Origin: Lasioglossum baleicum
Lineage: Eukaryota > Arthropoda > Insecta > Hymenoptera > Halictidae
Length of the DNA stretch: 64,000 nucleotides
Assembly: GCF_051020765.1 (NCBI RefSeq)
Contig: NW_027469101.1
Span: 744,001 to 808,000 of the forward strand
Direction: 5' to 3'
Numbering within the stretch: position 1 is the stretch's first letter; the number at the start of each line of letters is the position of its first letter. The position numbers and the translations under genes were made by a program. This document shows positions 24,212 through 38,604 of this stretch, in pieces. The notes under the pieces are model-generated. The model saw only the letters and a list, made by a program, of their open reading frames with translations. It was not told the origin of the DNA and ran no database searches.

Positions 24212-27200
24212 AGCCGTTCGGCTCTCAAAGATGGTAATATCGATTTCGAACCGTTTGCAACTCGATCGTCTAATGCATACATGCAACTATGGTTCCCGGC
24301 ACTAAAATGTATGCTAATTTGCAACTCTGAACACCATGTTATACTGTCGGTACAGCGCGATAGGCTTTCGGAGGGTAGGGTCTTATGTAAAGGGTTTGAC
24401 CTTATATCAATTTGTAGAGTTCTCATACGGATGATCGCTTTACTTTAATGTTCAAACCCTGACTTAATGTATCTATTACCAACACTGCGCATGGTATTTA
24501 CCCCCGAAACAACTGGCTTGCCCCTCGGTATCATATGATATGTGAAGCTACTGACTTAGCCGTTCGATTCTCAGGGAAGGTGGTAACGTTCTCGAACAGC
24601 TTGCCCCTTGATCTACTAATTCATACATGAAATTAAGGTGGCCGCCACTAAAATGAATACTAATTTTTTCTCTAAACACGACGTTATTCTCTCGGTACTG
24701 CGTGTTAGCTTCTCAGAAGGTAAGGCCCTCGGTACAAAGATTGGCCATATACCAATTGGTATCGTTCTACAGCGGTCTGACTCTTCAATATTATTGATAC
24801 CGTGAAACATGGAGTCTAATGCTAATACTGCGCTGCCGATGTACTCCCGAAGTACCTGGTTCGACTCAGGGAATCACAGGGTAGGGGAAGCTATTGACTG
24901 AAGCATTCGTCTCTCAAAGAAGTTGGTATCGTCCTCCAACTGTTTGACCCTCGATATAATAATTCATACCTGAAATTACGATTCTCGTCACTAAAATGTA
25001 CATTAATTTGCGTTTCTGAATACGATGTTATGCTCTCGATACAGCGGGTTATCTTCTCCGAATTTAAGGCATTCGGTAAGATGTTTGACTCTATAGCAAT
25101 AGGTAACGTTGTACAACAGTTTGACTCCGTACATTAACATTTACATCGTGAAATAGGCTGCCGAGTGCTAATACTGTAGAGCGCATGTACTGCTGGAGTA
25201 CCTTGTTTGGATCTAGGAATCTCAACATAGGTGAAGATATTGACGTAACCGCTCGACCCTCAGAGAGGGTGGTAACGTTCTCGAACTGATTGACCATCGA
25301 TATTCTCATTCATACATGAATCTAAGGTCCCGTCACTGAGTTGTTTACTTATGCGTTTCCCTATACACGTGGCTCTACCCTCGATACTGCGGGGTAGCTT
25401 CTCGGACCGTAAGGCATTTTGTATATAGTTTGTCTCTATACGAGTACGTGACGTTCCACAACGCTTTAATGCTGCCTTTTAGTATATACACCGCCAAATA
25501 GGCCATCTAATGCCATACAGTACAGCGGATACACTCCCGGATTATCTGGTTCAACTCTCGGAATCACAGGATTGGGAAAGCCATTGACTTAGCTGTTCGC
25601 CTCCCAAGCAAGGCAAGGTAACGATCTTGAAGGGATTTAACCTTGATCTTCTAATTCATACATCAAATTACGGTGCCGACTGTAAAGTGTGTCCTAATTT
25701 GCTGGTCTAAACACGAAGTTATACCCTCGATAGTACGGATTAGCTCGTCGGAAGGTGAGGCCTTCTGTAAGAATTCAACTCTTTAGGTATTGGTACCGTT
25801 CTACAGCAGTTTGACTCTGTACATTAATATTCATACCGTGAATTAGGGTGTCTAATACCCATACTGTTCAGGGTACTTACTCCCTGAATACCTAGTTTGG
25901 GTCTCGGAATCGCAGGATACGTGAACCTAATGATTTCGCCGTTTGTCTCTCACAGAAGGTGGCAACGTTCTCGAGCGATTTGGCTTTCAACATTCTACTT
26001 CATACATGAAGTTAAGGAGCCCGTCTCTGAAATGAAGTCTGACTTCTTTGTGTGAGCACGATGTTGTACTCTTGAAACGACGGGTTATTTTCTCCGATGG
26101 TAAGGCTATCGGTAAAGTGTTTGGCCTTATACCAATTGACAACGCTCTAAAACGGCATGACGCTCTACTTTAATAATCAAACCCCGAATTATTGAGTCAA
26201 TTGCCAATACTCTACAGCGGATTTACTCCTGGAGTATCTGGTTTAACATTCGATATCACACGATATGTGAATCTATTGTCTTAGCCGTTCGTCTTTCGCG
26301 GAGGGCGGCAACGTTCTTGAGCGGTTTGGGCCTCAATATTCTCATTGATACATGAAGTTAATGTTCCCGCCAGAGAAGTAAATAGTAGATTCTTTCTCTG
26401 AACACGAACATGTACTCTCGTAACAGCGGATTAGGTTCACCGAAGGTAAGACCTTCGGTAAACAGTTTGACATTATACGAATATGTATCACCCAATAACT
26501 GTTTACCCCTGCATTTTAATACTTATAACGTGAATTAGGGTGTCTATTTTCAATACTGTATGGTAGATTCTCTCCCGGAATACCTGATTTGGATATCGGA
26601 ATCACAGGATATTTGAAGCTATTGACTTAACCTTTCGACTTCCAAAATAGTTGGTATCCTTTTCTATCGAAATTACTGTCCATTTTGCTATTTATACTTG
26701 AAATTGTGGTGCCCCCCGGCTAACATGTCTACTAGTTTGTTTCCGTGAAAATTAATCAAGACACTCGCTTCAGCCAGTTAGGTTGTCTGATGGTAAGGTG
26801 TTCGGTAAAAATAATGGCCTTATACGTGTATGTAACGGTCTGCAACGGTCTGACGCATTATCTTAGTAATCAAACAGTGATTTATGGTGTCCATTGCCAG
26901 TATTGTGAAGCGGACTTACTCCTGGAATATATGGTTTGATTCTTGGAATCGTGAAAGAGGTGAAGCTATTGACTTAGCCGTTCATTTTGCAAAGATGGTG
27001 GCAACGTTCTCAAGCGGTTTGACATTCGATCCTCTACATCAAATGTGAAATTAATCTGCGCGCCAAGCGGATGTGTACTAATTTGTATCTCTGAACACGT
27101 AGTTATACTCCCGCGGAAAGTAAGGCCCACGGTATAAAGCTTGACTGTCTACCAATAAGTAACGTACTACATCGGTTTGACTCTGCACATTGTCAATACT

Positions 27201-27694
27201 ATTGCCAATAACGTTCATCGAATTGACTCCCGAAATACATGATTTGACTATCGGAATCACAGGATAGGTGGAGCTATTGACATAGCCGTTGGATTACCCA
27301 AAGAATGTGGGGAACGATCTCGAACGGTTTGACCCTCTATTTTCTAATTCTCATACGAAAATAGCGTGTGCCTCTGCTATAATATCTACTATTTGGATTC
27401 CGTGAGCAGTAAACATGACACACGCTACCGCCGGTTAGGTTCTAGAAAAGTAATGTATTCTGTAAGATAAATGGCTCTATATGAATTGGTAATGTTCTCC
27501 GTCGGTTTGACCTTCTACTTATATAATCATACCGTAAATAATGTGTCACGTGCCAACGATTTACGCCTGGAATACCAGGTTTAACTCTCGGAATCACAGG
27601 ATAAGGTAAAGCAATTGACTCTGCCGTTCGAGTAAATCGATTCAAAGTATGTGGTAACGTTCTCAAACGGTTTGTCAGTTGATCTTCTTTTTTA

Positions 27695-27725
27695 TACATG
27701 AAATTAAGTTTAAATTAAGACTATA
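27695..27725 (-). other. Internal deletion in half-2, ~89 bp
   Basis: ACATGAAATTAAG continues as TTTAAATTAAGACTATAGAG, skipping the centre of half-2. The repeated AATTAAG words at the joint suggest microhomology. Confidence 0.78.
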
Positions 27726-30700
27726 GAGCAATAAGCAAGGATCTACAACTCTTTGACGCTGTTCTTTAATATTCATTCCGAAAAATTTCGTGTCTAATTC
27801 CAGTAATGGGCAGCAGGTTTGGACGCGGATTACCCCGTATGACTCTTGGGATCACAGGACAGGTAAAGCTGTTAACTTAGCCGATCGACTGTTAAAGACG
27901 GTGGCAACGTTCTCGAAAGGTTTTACTCGTGATGTATCTATTCGTGTATACAAATTAGATGTCCGTCATTAATATGTACACTAATATGTTTCCCTGAACA
28001 CGAAGTTATAATCTCGATACAGCGGGTCTACTTCTTGGAAGGTAATGCCTTCGGTGAAACTTTAAAACTTGACTTTATGGGAGTAGGTAACGTCCTATAA
28101 TAGTTTGACTGCATTAATATTCGTACCCTCAATTTATGTATCTATTGCCAATACTTTACGGGCATTTACTTCCGGAGCACCTCGTTTGACTCTCGGAATC
28201 CCAGGCTTGTATGATTGTTTTGAGTAAACTTATCGACTCTCGAAGGCGGTGTTAACGTTCTCGAAATATTTATCCCTCGATCTTCTATTTCAAACATGAA
28301 ATTGTGATGTCCATACCTAAAATGTATACTAATGTCTTTCTCGGAGTACGAAGTCATACTCTAGATGAAGCTGGATAGGTTTCTCGGAATGTAACGCTAT
28401 CGGTAGATAGTTTGTCTTTATACAAATTGTTTACGTTATACACGGTCTGACTATGTTCTTTAATATTTATGCCGTGAATTGCGGTGCCCCTTGCCAACAC
28501 TATTCAGCGGATTTACTACCGTAATACCTGGTTTGAGACTCGGAGTCATAGGCTACGTGGAGGTACTGACTTAGTTGTGCGGCTCTCAAGAAAGGTGGAG
28601 ACATAATCGAACGGTTTGACTCTCGATCTGCTTATCAGTACATTAAGTCAATGTGTCCTATCTTCTGCTATACCAACTTATTAGTGGGGTGAACATTAAG
28701 CTAGTCTCTCGCTGCAGCAGGTTTCATTCCGGCAAGGAAAGGTTTTCGGCAAAAAGTTTGACTCCATTGCAACTTATAACGTTCTCCATCGGCCTGAATC
28801 TCTACTTTAATACCCATACCGTGATGTAAAGTGTCCATTGACATTACAGAACAGCTTATTTACTCCTGATAGACCTGGTGTGACTCTCGGCATCACAGGA
28901 TAGTTGAATTTTTTTTCATAGATGTACGATTCTCAATGAAGGTGGTACAATTCTGGATCGGTTTGCCTCACGATCTTCTCATTCGTATATAAAAATATGG
29001 TGTGCTTCTGCTATAATATCTACTAATTTTTTTCCGTGGGAACTAAGCATGGCAATCGCTACGACGTCTAGAGTCCTCGGAATGTAAGGTATTGGTTAAA
29101 AAGAATGACTTCTTAACAATTGGTATTGTTCTCTGACGGTATGACACTCTAACATTTAAATTCATAGCTAGAACTATGGTGTCTATTGCCAATACTGTTC
29201 AGCCGATTTACTCCCGAAGTACCTGCTTGACTCTAGGTTCCGCACGACAGTTGATGCTATTGACATTGCCGTTCGTCTCTCGTAGATGGTGGTAACGTTC
29301 CCGAGGGGTTTCACACTCGATCTCCTAATTCATGCATAAAATTAAGAGGCCCGTTATTGAAACGAATACTAATTTCTATCTGTGAACACGAACTTATTCG
29401 CCCGATGAAACCGGTGAAATTCGCGGAAGGTAAGGTCTTCGGTAAAACGATTAACTTGATATCAATTGGTAACGTTCTCAAATGGTTTGACGCCCTATTT
29501 CAATATTCAATCCGCAAATTAAGGTGTCCATTGCCAATACTGCTCAGCGTATTAAATCCTAGAATACCTGGATTTGCTCTAGAATCCTCACACAATGGGT
29601 GAAGCTATTAACTTCGTTGTTCGATTGTCAAAGAAGGTGGTAGCTTTTCCGAACGGTTGGACTGCCGATTTTTCTATACATGCATGAATATAGGCCTTCC
29701 GTGTGCTAAAATGTCAACTAATATGTATCCGTGAAGGATAAGCAACACACTCAGTGCAGCGTGATAATTTCTCGGAAGGTAAAGTAATTGACAAAAAGGC
29801 TGTCTTTGTAGCAGCTGCTAATGTCCTCCAACAGATAAAGCCTGTACATTAATTTTTATACCGCGAGATAAGGTGTTTATTGCCAATGCTGTTCATCGGA
29901 TTGACTCCCGGAGTACCTGGTTTGACTATCGAAATATCAGGATAGGTGACACAATTGACTTACCTGTGCGACACTCAAAGATGCTTATAACGGGATAGAG
30001 GGGAGAGTTTGCCTCTCCATATTCTAATTCACACATGAAATTAAGGTGCCCGTCACTATAAAGTATACAAATTTGTTTCTTTGGACACGAAGTTATACTC
30101 TCGACACAGCGTGTTTGGTTCTCGTTAGTTGAGGCCTTCGGTAAAATATTTGACACTATACCAATAAGTAACATTCTACAACGGTTTGATTCCGTACATT
30201 AATATGTATATCGTGCCAGTGTGCCTATGGAAAATTCTGCACAGCGGATTTTCTCACGGAATACCGGGTTTGGCTCTCGGCATCACAGCACAGGTGTAGC
30301 TATTGATTTTGCAGTTTGACTCTCAAATAAGGTGCTATCGTACTCGCAACGGATTGACCGTCGATCCTCCTATTGACACATGAGTATAACGGGTCCGTCT
30401 GCTAAACCACTACTAATTTGTTTCTGTGGGCACTAAGCAAGACACTCGCTGCAGCGGGTCAGTTACCAGGATGGTAATGTATTACTGAAAAGAATTACGT
30501 TATACCAATTTGTAATGTTCTCCGACGGTTTGACCCTCAAGATTAATATTTATTCCGAGAACTAACGTGTATGCTGCCAATACTGCAATGTATATTGACA
30601 CCCGGAAGATCTGCTCTGACCCTCACAATCACACGATAGATGAAGCCATTTACTCCGCTGTGTGACTGCATATAGGTTGAAACGTTCTGGAACAGGTTGC

Positions 30701-31529
30701 CTCTCGATCTGCTAATTCATGCATGAAATTAAGGTACTTTTCACTAAAATGTATACTACTTTGCTTCTCTCATCTCGAAATTATATTCTCAATACAGTGG
30801 GTAATGTGCTTGGAGGGTAAGTCCCTAACTATGAAGTTTGACTCCATACCAGTAGGTGACGCTCTACAATGGCTTAGCTCTGTACTTTTATAACAATAGC
30901 CTGATGTATGATGAGTGATGCCAATATTGTACGACGGATTTACTCCCGGTATACCTGGTTTGACTTTCGGAGTAACAGGGTAGGGGAAGCTGTTGACCAA
31001 ACCGGTCGAGTCTCAAACAAGGTGGTAACGTTCTGGAACGGATTGTCTCTCGATCTTAATATTTATTCATGAAAATGTGGTCTCCGTCTGCTAGTATGTC
31101 TACTAGTTAGTTTCCGTGAACGATAAGCAAGACACCACGTACAGCGGGCTTTGTTCTCGTAAGGTAATATATTGGCGAAGGAAAATGACTTTGTACCAAT
31201 TGGTAAATGATCACCAACTGTTTGACTCTCTAGCTTAATATTCAGTACTGTAAATTAGGGTGTCTATTGAGAATACTGTGAAGCCGATATACTCCCGGAA
31301 TACCTGGTTTGACTATCGGAATTGCAGGATAGGTGATTCTATTGACATAGCCGTTCACCACTCAAGGATTGTGGTATCGTTATAGAACAGCTTGACCCTA
31401 TGTCTTCTAATTGACACATTAAATTAAGGTGCCGTCTCTATAATGTATAGTAATATGTTCCTCTGATCACGATGATATACTCTCGATACAGCGGATGAAA
31501 CGTTCGGAGCGTATGGTCTTCGCTAAGGC

Positions 31530-31565
31530 GATATATTATATTATTGATATATTGATATTATTGAT
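31530..31565 (-). repeat. AT-rich minisatellite inside half-2
   Basis: The stretch reads as overlapping units of ATATTATTGAT and ATATTGAT in place of the region around the half-2 start in inverted orientation. It appears to have grown out of the local monomer sequence. Confidence 0.75.
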
Positions 31566-31789
31566 CTACTTTGACATTCAAGCAGGGAATTATGTTTTCT
31601 AATGCGAATCTTGTTCAGCTGATTTGCACCCGGAATACCCGGTTTGTCCCTGGGAATCAAGGGATAGGTGAAGTTATTAACTGAGCCGTTCGACTCTCAT
31701 AGACGGTGCTATCGATCTCGATGGTTAGACCCTCGATCTTATTATTCATACATGAAATCATCGTGACCCGTTCTAAAATGTCTACCATT

Positions 31790-31815
31790 TTGATTCCACG
31801 AACAAAGGACCAATT
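31790..31815 (-). other. Internal deletion, ~134 bp
   Basis: A B-type half-2 (TGATTCCACGAACAAAGGA) joins half-1 (CCAATTGCCAATACC) near 31,805. Unit length is 212 bp. It ends the A/B alternating stretch. Confidence 0.82.
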
Positions 31816-33293
31816 GCCAATACCTTTCACCGGATTTACTCCCGGAATACCTGGCCTGGCAGTTGCAGTTGCAGGATGTGTGAGGCAAATGACTTAGCCT
31901 TTCGAATCCCAATAAACGTGGTCACTTTCCCCAACAATTTGGCACTGGATATTGCATTTCATACTTGAAATTAAGGTGCACGCCACTGAAACGTATCCTA
32001 ATGTCTTTTTCTGAGCACGGAGATATGCACTCGATACAGCTAGTTTGGTTCTCGGAAGGTAAGGATTTCGATAAACGTTTCACTCTGTGCGAATATGTAT
32101 CCTTCTACGAAGGCTTGATTCTGTACGTTCACATTTATTCTGTGCATTAAATTGTGTATTGCTATTACTGTTCATTGGATTTACTCCCTGAACACCTGAT
32201 ACGACTCTCGGAATCACAGGAAAGGTGAAGCTATCGACTTAGCCGTTCGGCTCGCTAGGAGTTTGGTGACGTTCTCGAACTTCTTGACCCACGATCTTCA
32301 GATTTATATATGAAAGTAAGGTTCCCGTCACAAAATGTATAACAATTTGCTTCTCGGACAACGAAGATATACTCACGTGGCAGCCGCTTTGCTTCTCGGA
32401 AGGTATAGCCTTCGGAAGCATCTTGACTGTACAGCAATAGCTAACGTTCTCACATGGATTGATGCCCTGCTTTAGAATTAAATCCGTGAATTACGGTGTT
32501 TATTGCCGTTACAGTTCTGCGAATTTAGGCACGGAATACCTGGTTTGGCAATCGAAATAACGGGAAAGGTGAAGCTAATGACTGAGCAGCTCGTCTACCA
32601 CAGAAGGTGGCATCGATCTCGCGCGGGTTGACCCTCGAACGTCTAATTCACACATGAAAATAAGGTGCCCGTCACTACAAGGTGTACGAATGTGTTCCCT
32701 TGAACACGACGTTATGCTATCGGTTCGGCGATTTAGCTTCTCGGGCGGTAAGGTCTTCGGTAAAGGGATTGATTTTATACCAATACGTGACGTTCTCAAA
32801 CAGTTTCATGATCTACTTTAATATTCAAACCGTGATATAAGATGTCCGTTGCGAATAGCGTACAGAGGATTGATTCGCGGAATATCTGGTCTGACCATCG
32901 GAATAACAAGGGAAGTGGAGCTATACTACTATAGATACTACGCTCGTCTCTCAAAGAATGTGGGATCGTTCTAGAAATATTTGAATGTCGATCTTTCTAT
33001 TCATACATGAAACTAAGTTGGTCGTCTGCTATTATGTTTACTAACTTGTACCTCTGGACAGGAAGCTATATTCTATGTACAGCGTGTTATGATCTCACAG
33101 TGTAATGTCTTCGGTGAGACCTTTGACTTCAACCAATTGGTAACGTTCTCAAACAGTCTGTCGTTCTATTTTAATGTCCAATTAATTATGGTGTCCATTG
33201 CTATTAAAGTGGAGCGCATTTACTCCTGGAATACCTGGTCTGTCTCTCGTAATCACAAGTAAAGCTGAAGCTATTGACACAGCCGTTCGATTC

Positions 33294-33625
33294 TCAGAGA
33301 AAGTGGTAACGTTCTCCAACTGTTCAGGCCTCGATTTTATTATTCATACACGAAATAAAGGTACCCGACACTGAAATGTAAACTAATATGTTACTTTCAA
33401 CCAGAAGTTATGCTTTCGATACGGCAGGTTAGGTTCTCGGAAGATTAGGCCTTCCGAAAGAAGAGCGAATATATATAAATTGTTAACGATCTACAACGGA
33501 TTGACAATGTAGTTTAATTTTGATACCGTGAATTAAAGTGTCTAGTGCCAATCCCTTCCAGCGGATGTAGTCGCGGATTACCTGGTTCACCCATTGGAAT
33601 CAGAGGACATGTGAAGATATTGGCT
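33294..33625 (-). repeat. Segmental duplication SD3, copy b
   Basis: Partner of 23,880-24,211 in the same orientation within block 4, about 27 monomers away. Confidence 0.85.
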
Positions 33626-34130
33626 TAGCCTTTCGAATTTCCAGAAGGGTGGTAATGTACACGAATTGATTGACGCCCGATCTTCTAATTCATACATGAA
33701 GTAATGGTGCCCGCCACTGAAATCAAGAATAATTTCTTCATCTGAACAGCCTTTTTACTCTCGATACAGCGGGTTAATTTTTCGGAGGGTATGGTCTTCG
33801 GTAAAACGTTTGACTTTCAAGGAATTGGTAACGTTCTGAAACGGTTGGAAGAAACACTTTAATATTCATACCGTGAATTATGCTGTTTATTGCCAATGGT
33901 GTACTGCGTATTTACTCACGGAATTCCTGTTTGACTCTACGAATCACAGGATAGGTGAAGCGATTGGCTTAGCCATTCGCCTCTCACAGAAGATGGTAAC
34001 GTTCTCGAACCGTTCGTCCCACGATCTTATACTGCATGCGTTGAATTAAGGTGCTCGTAACTAAAATGTATAACAGTTTATACCTCTGAACACGGCGTTA
34101 TACTCTCAATACCGCGGGTTAGTTTTTCGG

Positions 34131-34560
34131 AGGGTAAGGCGACCTGTATGAAGTTTGACCCTACGCCTATTGGTACTGTTGTGCAACGGCTTGACGGCCA
34201 CCTTTAGTATTCAATCTGTGAGTTGAAGAGTCTAATGCCAATACGGTACAGCGAATTTACTTCCGAAATATCTGGTTTGACCGTCGCAATCAAAGGACAT
34301 GCGAATCTATTGACTAAGCCGTACGAATCTCAACGAAGGTGGTAACGTTCTTGAACGCTTTGACTCTCGATGTTGATATTTATACACCAACATGTGGTGT
34401 CCGTCCGCTAATATATCTATTGATTTGTGTCCGTTAACATCCTGCAGTACACATGCTACAAATGGATTTGATCTCAGAGGGTAATGTATTCAAAAATAGA
34501 ATGACTTCATGCGAATATGTAATGTTCTGCGATGGTTTGCATTCCTTCATTAAGATTGAT
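34131..34560 (-). repeat. Higher-order variant run V1-B, copy 3
   Basis: Starts with a half-2 tail (ATGAAGTTTGACCCTACGCC) nearly identical to that of copy 1, followed by ACGGCTTGACGGCCACC and GATGTTGATATTTATACACC. The following half-1 is more diverged than in copies 1, 2 and 4. Confidence 0.72.
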
Positions 34561-35711
34561 ACTGTAAAATAAGGTGTCAATTGCGAATACACTTCAGCAG
34601 ATTTACTCCGGCATTACCTGATTTGGCACTCCGCATCACAGGATGGCTGCAGCTATTGACTTAGATGTACGACTATCAATGAAGGTGGTAACGGTCTCAA
34701 ACGAGTACACAATTGATCTTCTAATTGAGACACGAAGTTTAGGTCCCCGCCGCTAAAATGTATACCTATTCTTTCTGCGATCACGTAGTTATACTCTCGA
34801 CACAGCGGGTTGTGTTCTCGGATGGTGAAGTATTCGGTAAAAAGTATGACTTTATAGCATTTCGTAATATTTTCCGACCATTTGCCTCTATACTTTAATA
34901 TTCAAACCGTGAACTGAGGTGTCCATAGTCAGTACTGTCAACCGAATGCACTCCCGGATCACCTGCTTTGACTCTCGGAATAACAGAATAAGAGAATCCA
35001 ATGTCAAAGCTGTGCGACACTCAAAGAGTGTGGTAAGGTTCTGGTACACTTTGCTTCACGATCTTCTAATCCATACATGAAGTTAAGGTGCTCGTCACTA
35101 AAATACATACTAATTTGTGTCCTTGAACACGATGTTATACTCGCGGTACAGCGCGATATTCTGTCGGAGCATAAGGCCTTCTCTAATCCGTTTGAATTGT
35201 ATTCCAATTGGTAGCATTCATAAACGGATTGTCTCTCTACTTTAATATACATACGGCGAATTATGGTATATCTGTTGCCAATACTGTTCCACGGATTTAC
35301 TCCAGGAGTACCTGGTTTGACTCACAGTATCGCAGGATCGGTAACTCTATAGACTTATCCATGCGACTCGCAAGAAAGTTGGTAACGTTCTCCATCGGCT
35401 TGACTCTCGATCATCCCATTCGTACATGAAATTAAGGTGGCCGGCACAAAAATGTGCACTAAATTTGTTTCTCTGGACACGAAATTATGCTCTCGATTCA
35501 GCGGGTTAGGTTCTGGGAGGGTAACGTTTTCGATAAAAGATGTAACTTTATATCAGCAAGTAAAGTTCACAAACTATATCACGCTCTACTTTAATATTCA
35601 TACCGTGAAAAAGGTATCTCATGCTAATACTGTACAGAGGACTTACGCCTCCTATACCAGTTTTGACTCCCGGAATCACAGGATAGCTGAAGCTACTGAC
35701 TTAGCCGTTCC

Positions 35712-35881
35712 ACTCGCAAAGAACGTGGTAACGTTCTCAAACGGCTTGACGCTCTACTGTAATATTCAAACCGTGAATTAAGGTGTCTGCTGCTAAATCT
35801 GTTCAGCGGATTTACTCCCGGAATATCTGTTTATTCTGTCCGATTCACAGCATAAGTGAAGTTATTGACGTAGCCGTTCGC
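35712..35881 (-). repeat. Half-1 unit, half-2 missing
   Basis: Anchor spacing is 169 bp in inverted orientation: AAGAACGTGGTAACG leads straight into the half-1 tail TTGACGCTCTACTG near 35,740. Confidence 0.88.
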
Positions 35882-36227
35882 CTCTAGCAGAAGGTGTCAA
35901 CGGTCTCGAGCGGCTTGACCCCCGATCGTCTAATTCATTCATTAAATGAAATTGCACGTCACAGAAGTGATTACTAACTGCTTTCCCTTATCACGATTTT
36001 ATTGCCTCTATACGGCGGGTTAGCCTCTCCGAAAGTAGGGCTGTGGGTAAAATGATTGACTCTATACCAATAGGTAACGTTCCACATCGGTTTGTCTTCC
36101 CGCTTTAATATTCAGACCTTGAAAAAATGGAGCCTATTGCCAATAGTGTTCAGCGGACTTATTCCACGAATACCTGGCCTGACTCTCGGCATAATAGGAT
36201 AGGTGTATCTGTTCACTGAGTTGTTAG

Positions 36228-36398
36228 ATACTCAATGATGGGGGTAACGTTCTCGAACTGTTTGGCGCTCTATTTTAATATTCAAACCGTGAAGTATGGT
36301 ATCTATTGCCAGAAATGTTCAACCGATGTACTCCGGGAATACCTTTCTTGACTCTCGGAATTACACGATAGGATGAGCTATTGACTTAGCTGTTCCAC
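36228..36398 (-). repeat. Half-1 unit, half-2 missing
   Basis: Anchor spacing is 170 bp. GGGGGTAACGTTCTC joins the half-1 tail TTGGCGCTCTATTT near 36,250. It is the second such loss within 520 bp. Confidence 0.88.
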
Positions 36399-38604
36399 TC
36401 TCCAAGAATGTGGTAACATTCTCGGATGGATTATCCCTCGATCTTCTTATTGATACATGATATTGAGGTGCCCGTCTGTAAAATGTATACTAATTTTCTT
36501 CTCCGAATAGGAAAATTTTCTCTCAGTGCAGCGGGATTGGTTCACGGAAGGTAAGGTACTCGGTAGAAGGAATGACTTTATACCAATTGGTAATGTTCTC
36601 GGACGGTTTGACCCTCTAGTATAAAATTCAAACCGTGAACTAAGGTGTCCGTTATCAAAATTGTTCAGCGGATTTACTCCCAGATTACCTGGTTTGACTG
36701 TCGGAATCACAGGGTAGGTAAAGTTATTGACTTAGTCGTTCGACTCTAAAAGAAGGCGGTAACTTACCTGAACTGTTTGACCCTCGATCTTCTAATTCAT
36801 ATATGATGTTAAGGTGTCCGTCACTAAAATGTATACAATTTTGTTCCTCTGAACACGAAGTTGTACTCTCGATATTATGTGTTAGGCTTTCGGAAGATTA
36901 GGCCTTCTTTTATGAATATGACTCTATAACTGTACGTGACATTTTTCCAAGGTCTGTCTCCCTACTTTATTAATCATGCGTCAAATTGGCGTGACTATTG
37001 TCAAAATTGAACAGCGTGTTAACTCCCGGTATACATGGTTCGACTGCTGGACTCACAAGGCAGATGAAGCAATTGACTTAGCCGTTCGACTCCCAAAGGC
37101 GGTGGCATCGTTTTCTAACGATTTTACTCACACATTTTGCTATTTATACGTGAAAATGTGGTGCCCGTCCAATAACACGTCTACTAATTTGTTTCCGTGA
37201 ACGTTATACAAGACACTCTCTACAGAGCGATAGGTTCTCGGAAGGTAAGGTATTCCGAAAAATGAGTGACTTTACACGAATACGTAACGTTCTGCAACAG
37301 TTTGATGCTTTGCGATAATAATCAAGCCGTGCAATAAGTTGTCCATTGCAAACACTGTTCATTGGATTTCTTCCCGGAATTCCTGATTTGACACTCTGAA
37401 TCACAGGAGAGGTGAAGCTATTGACTTTGCCGTTTGGCTCTCAAATAGGATGTTAGCCTACTCGAACGGTTTGACCCTCGAACTTCTGATTCATGGACGA
37501 AATTATGGTTCTCGTCACTAAAACGTACACTATTTCATGTCACTGAACACGATGTTATTCACTCGATACAGCGGAATATTTATTCGGGGTGTAACGTCTA
37601 CGGTAAAACGTTTGACTCCTTTGGAATTGGAAACGTTCTCAAACAGTTTGACGCACTGCTTTAATATTCAAACCGTGAATTGAGGTGCCTCTTGCCAACA
37701 CTGTTGAGCGGATTTTCTCCAGAATAACAGGTCTGACTCTAGGAGTCTTAGGATACGTGAAGCTGCACACACAGCCCTTCGGCTTTAAGAGGTGGTGCCA
37801 ACGTTCTCGAGCGGCTTGACTTTCGATCATCCAATTCACATATGAAGTTAAGGTGCCAGCCACTGAAATGAATACTAACTACTTTCTATGGCCACAAAGG
37901 TATACACTCGATGAAGCGGGTGAGGTTCGCGGAACATAACACCTTCGGTAAAACGTTTGACCTTATACCAATTTTTAACGCTCTCTAACGGCTTGATATT
38001 CTACTTTAATATATAAACCATGAATGAAGGTGCCTATTGCCAAAACTCTTCAGCGGACGTACTCCTGGAGTTACTAGTTGTCTCTCGGTATCACCGGATA
38101 GGTGATGCTATTCACTTAGCCGCTTGTCTCTCACATATGGTGGCAACGTCCTCGAGAGTCTTCACACTCGATCTTCTAATTCAGATATGGAGTTCAGGTG
38201 CTGACTCTAAAATGAATACTAATTCCTTTCTCTGCACGCGAATTTATTCACTCGATGAAGCCGATGTGGTTAGCGGATGGTAAGGTCTTCAGTAATACGT
38301 TTCACTTGATACTAGCTGGTAACGTGCTAAAGCGGTTTCATGCTCTACTTTAATATTCAAACCTCGAATTGGAATGTCCAATGCCAATACTGATCAGCGG
38401 ATATGCTGCTGATATACCTAGTTTTACTGACGGTATCACAGGATAGGTGAAGATATTGACGTAGCCGTTCGCCTCTCGGAGATGGTGGCATCGTTCTCGA
38501 GCTGCTTAGCACCGGATATTCTGACTCATACATGAATATACGCTGCCCGTCAGAAATGAGTACAAGTTCGTACCTCCGAACACGGTGTTATACTCTCGAT
38601 ACAG

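Larger units (their letters stand above)
28620..31900 (-). repeat. A/B alternating stretch (~692-bp dimer)
   Basis: B-type half-2 copies (reverse complement of GTCATGCTTA-GTTCACGGAAAC, with GCAGACGG) lie near 28,690, 29,050, 29,745, 30,440, 31,130 and, truncated, 31,795. From 29,050 they are spaced about 690 bp. A-type half-2 copies (TATAACTTCGTGTTCAGAG reversed, with TGACGGG) lie between them near 29,390, 30,090, 30,780 and 31,470. Such regular alternation was not seen elsewhere in the window. Confidence 0.75.
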
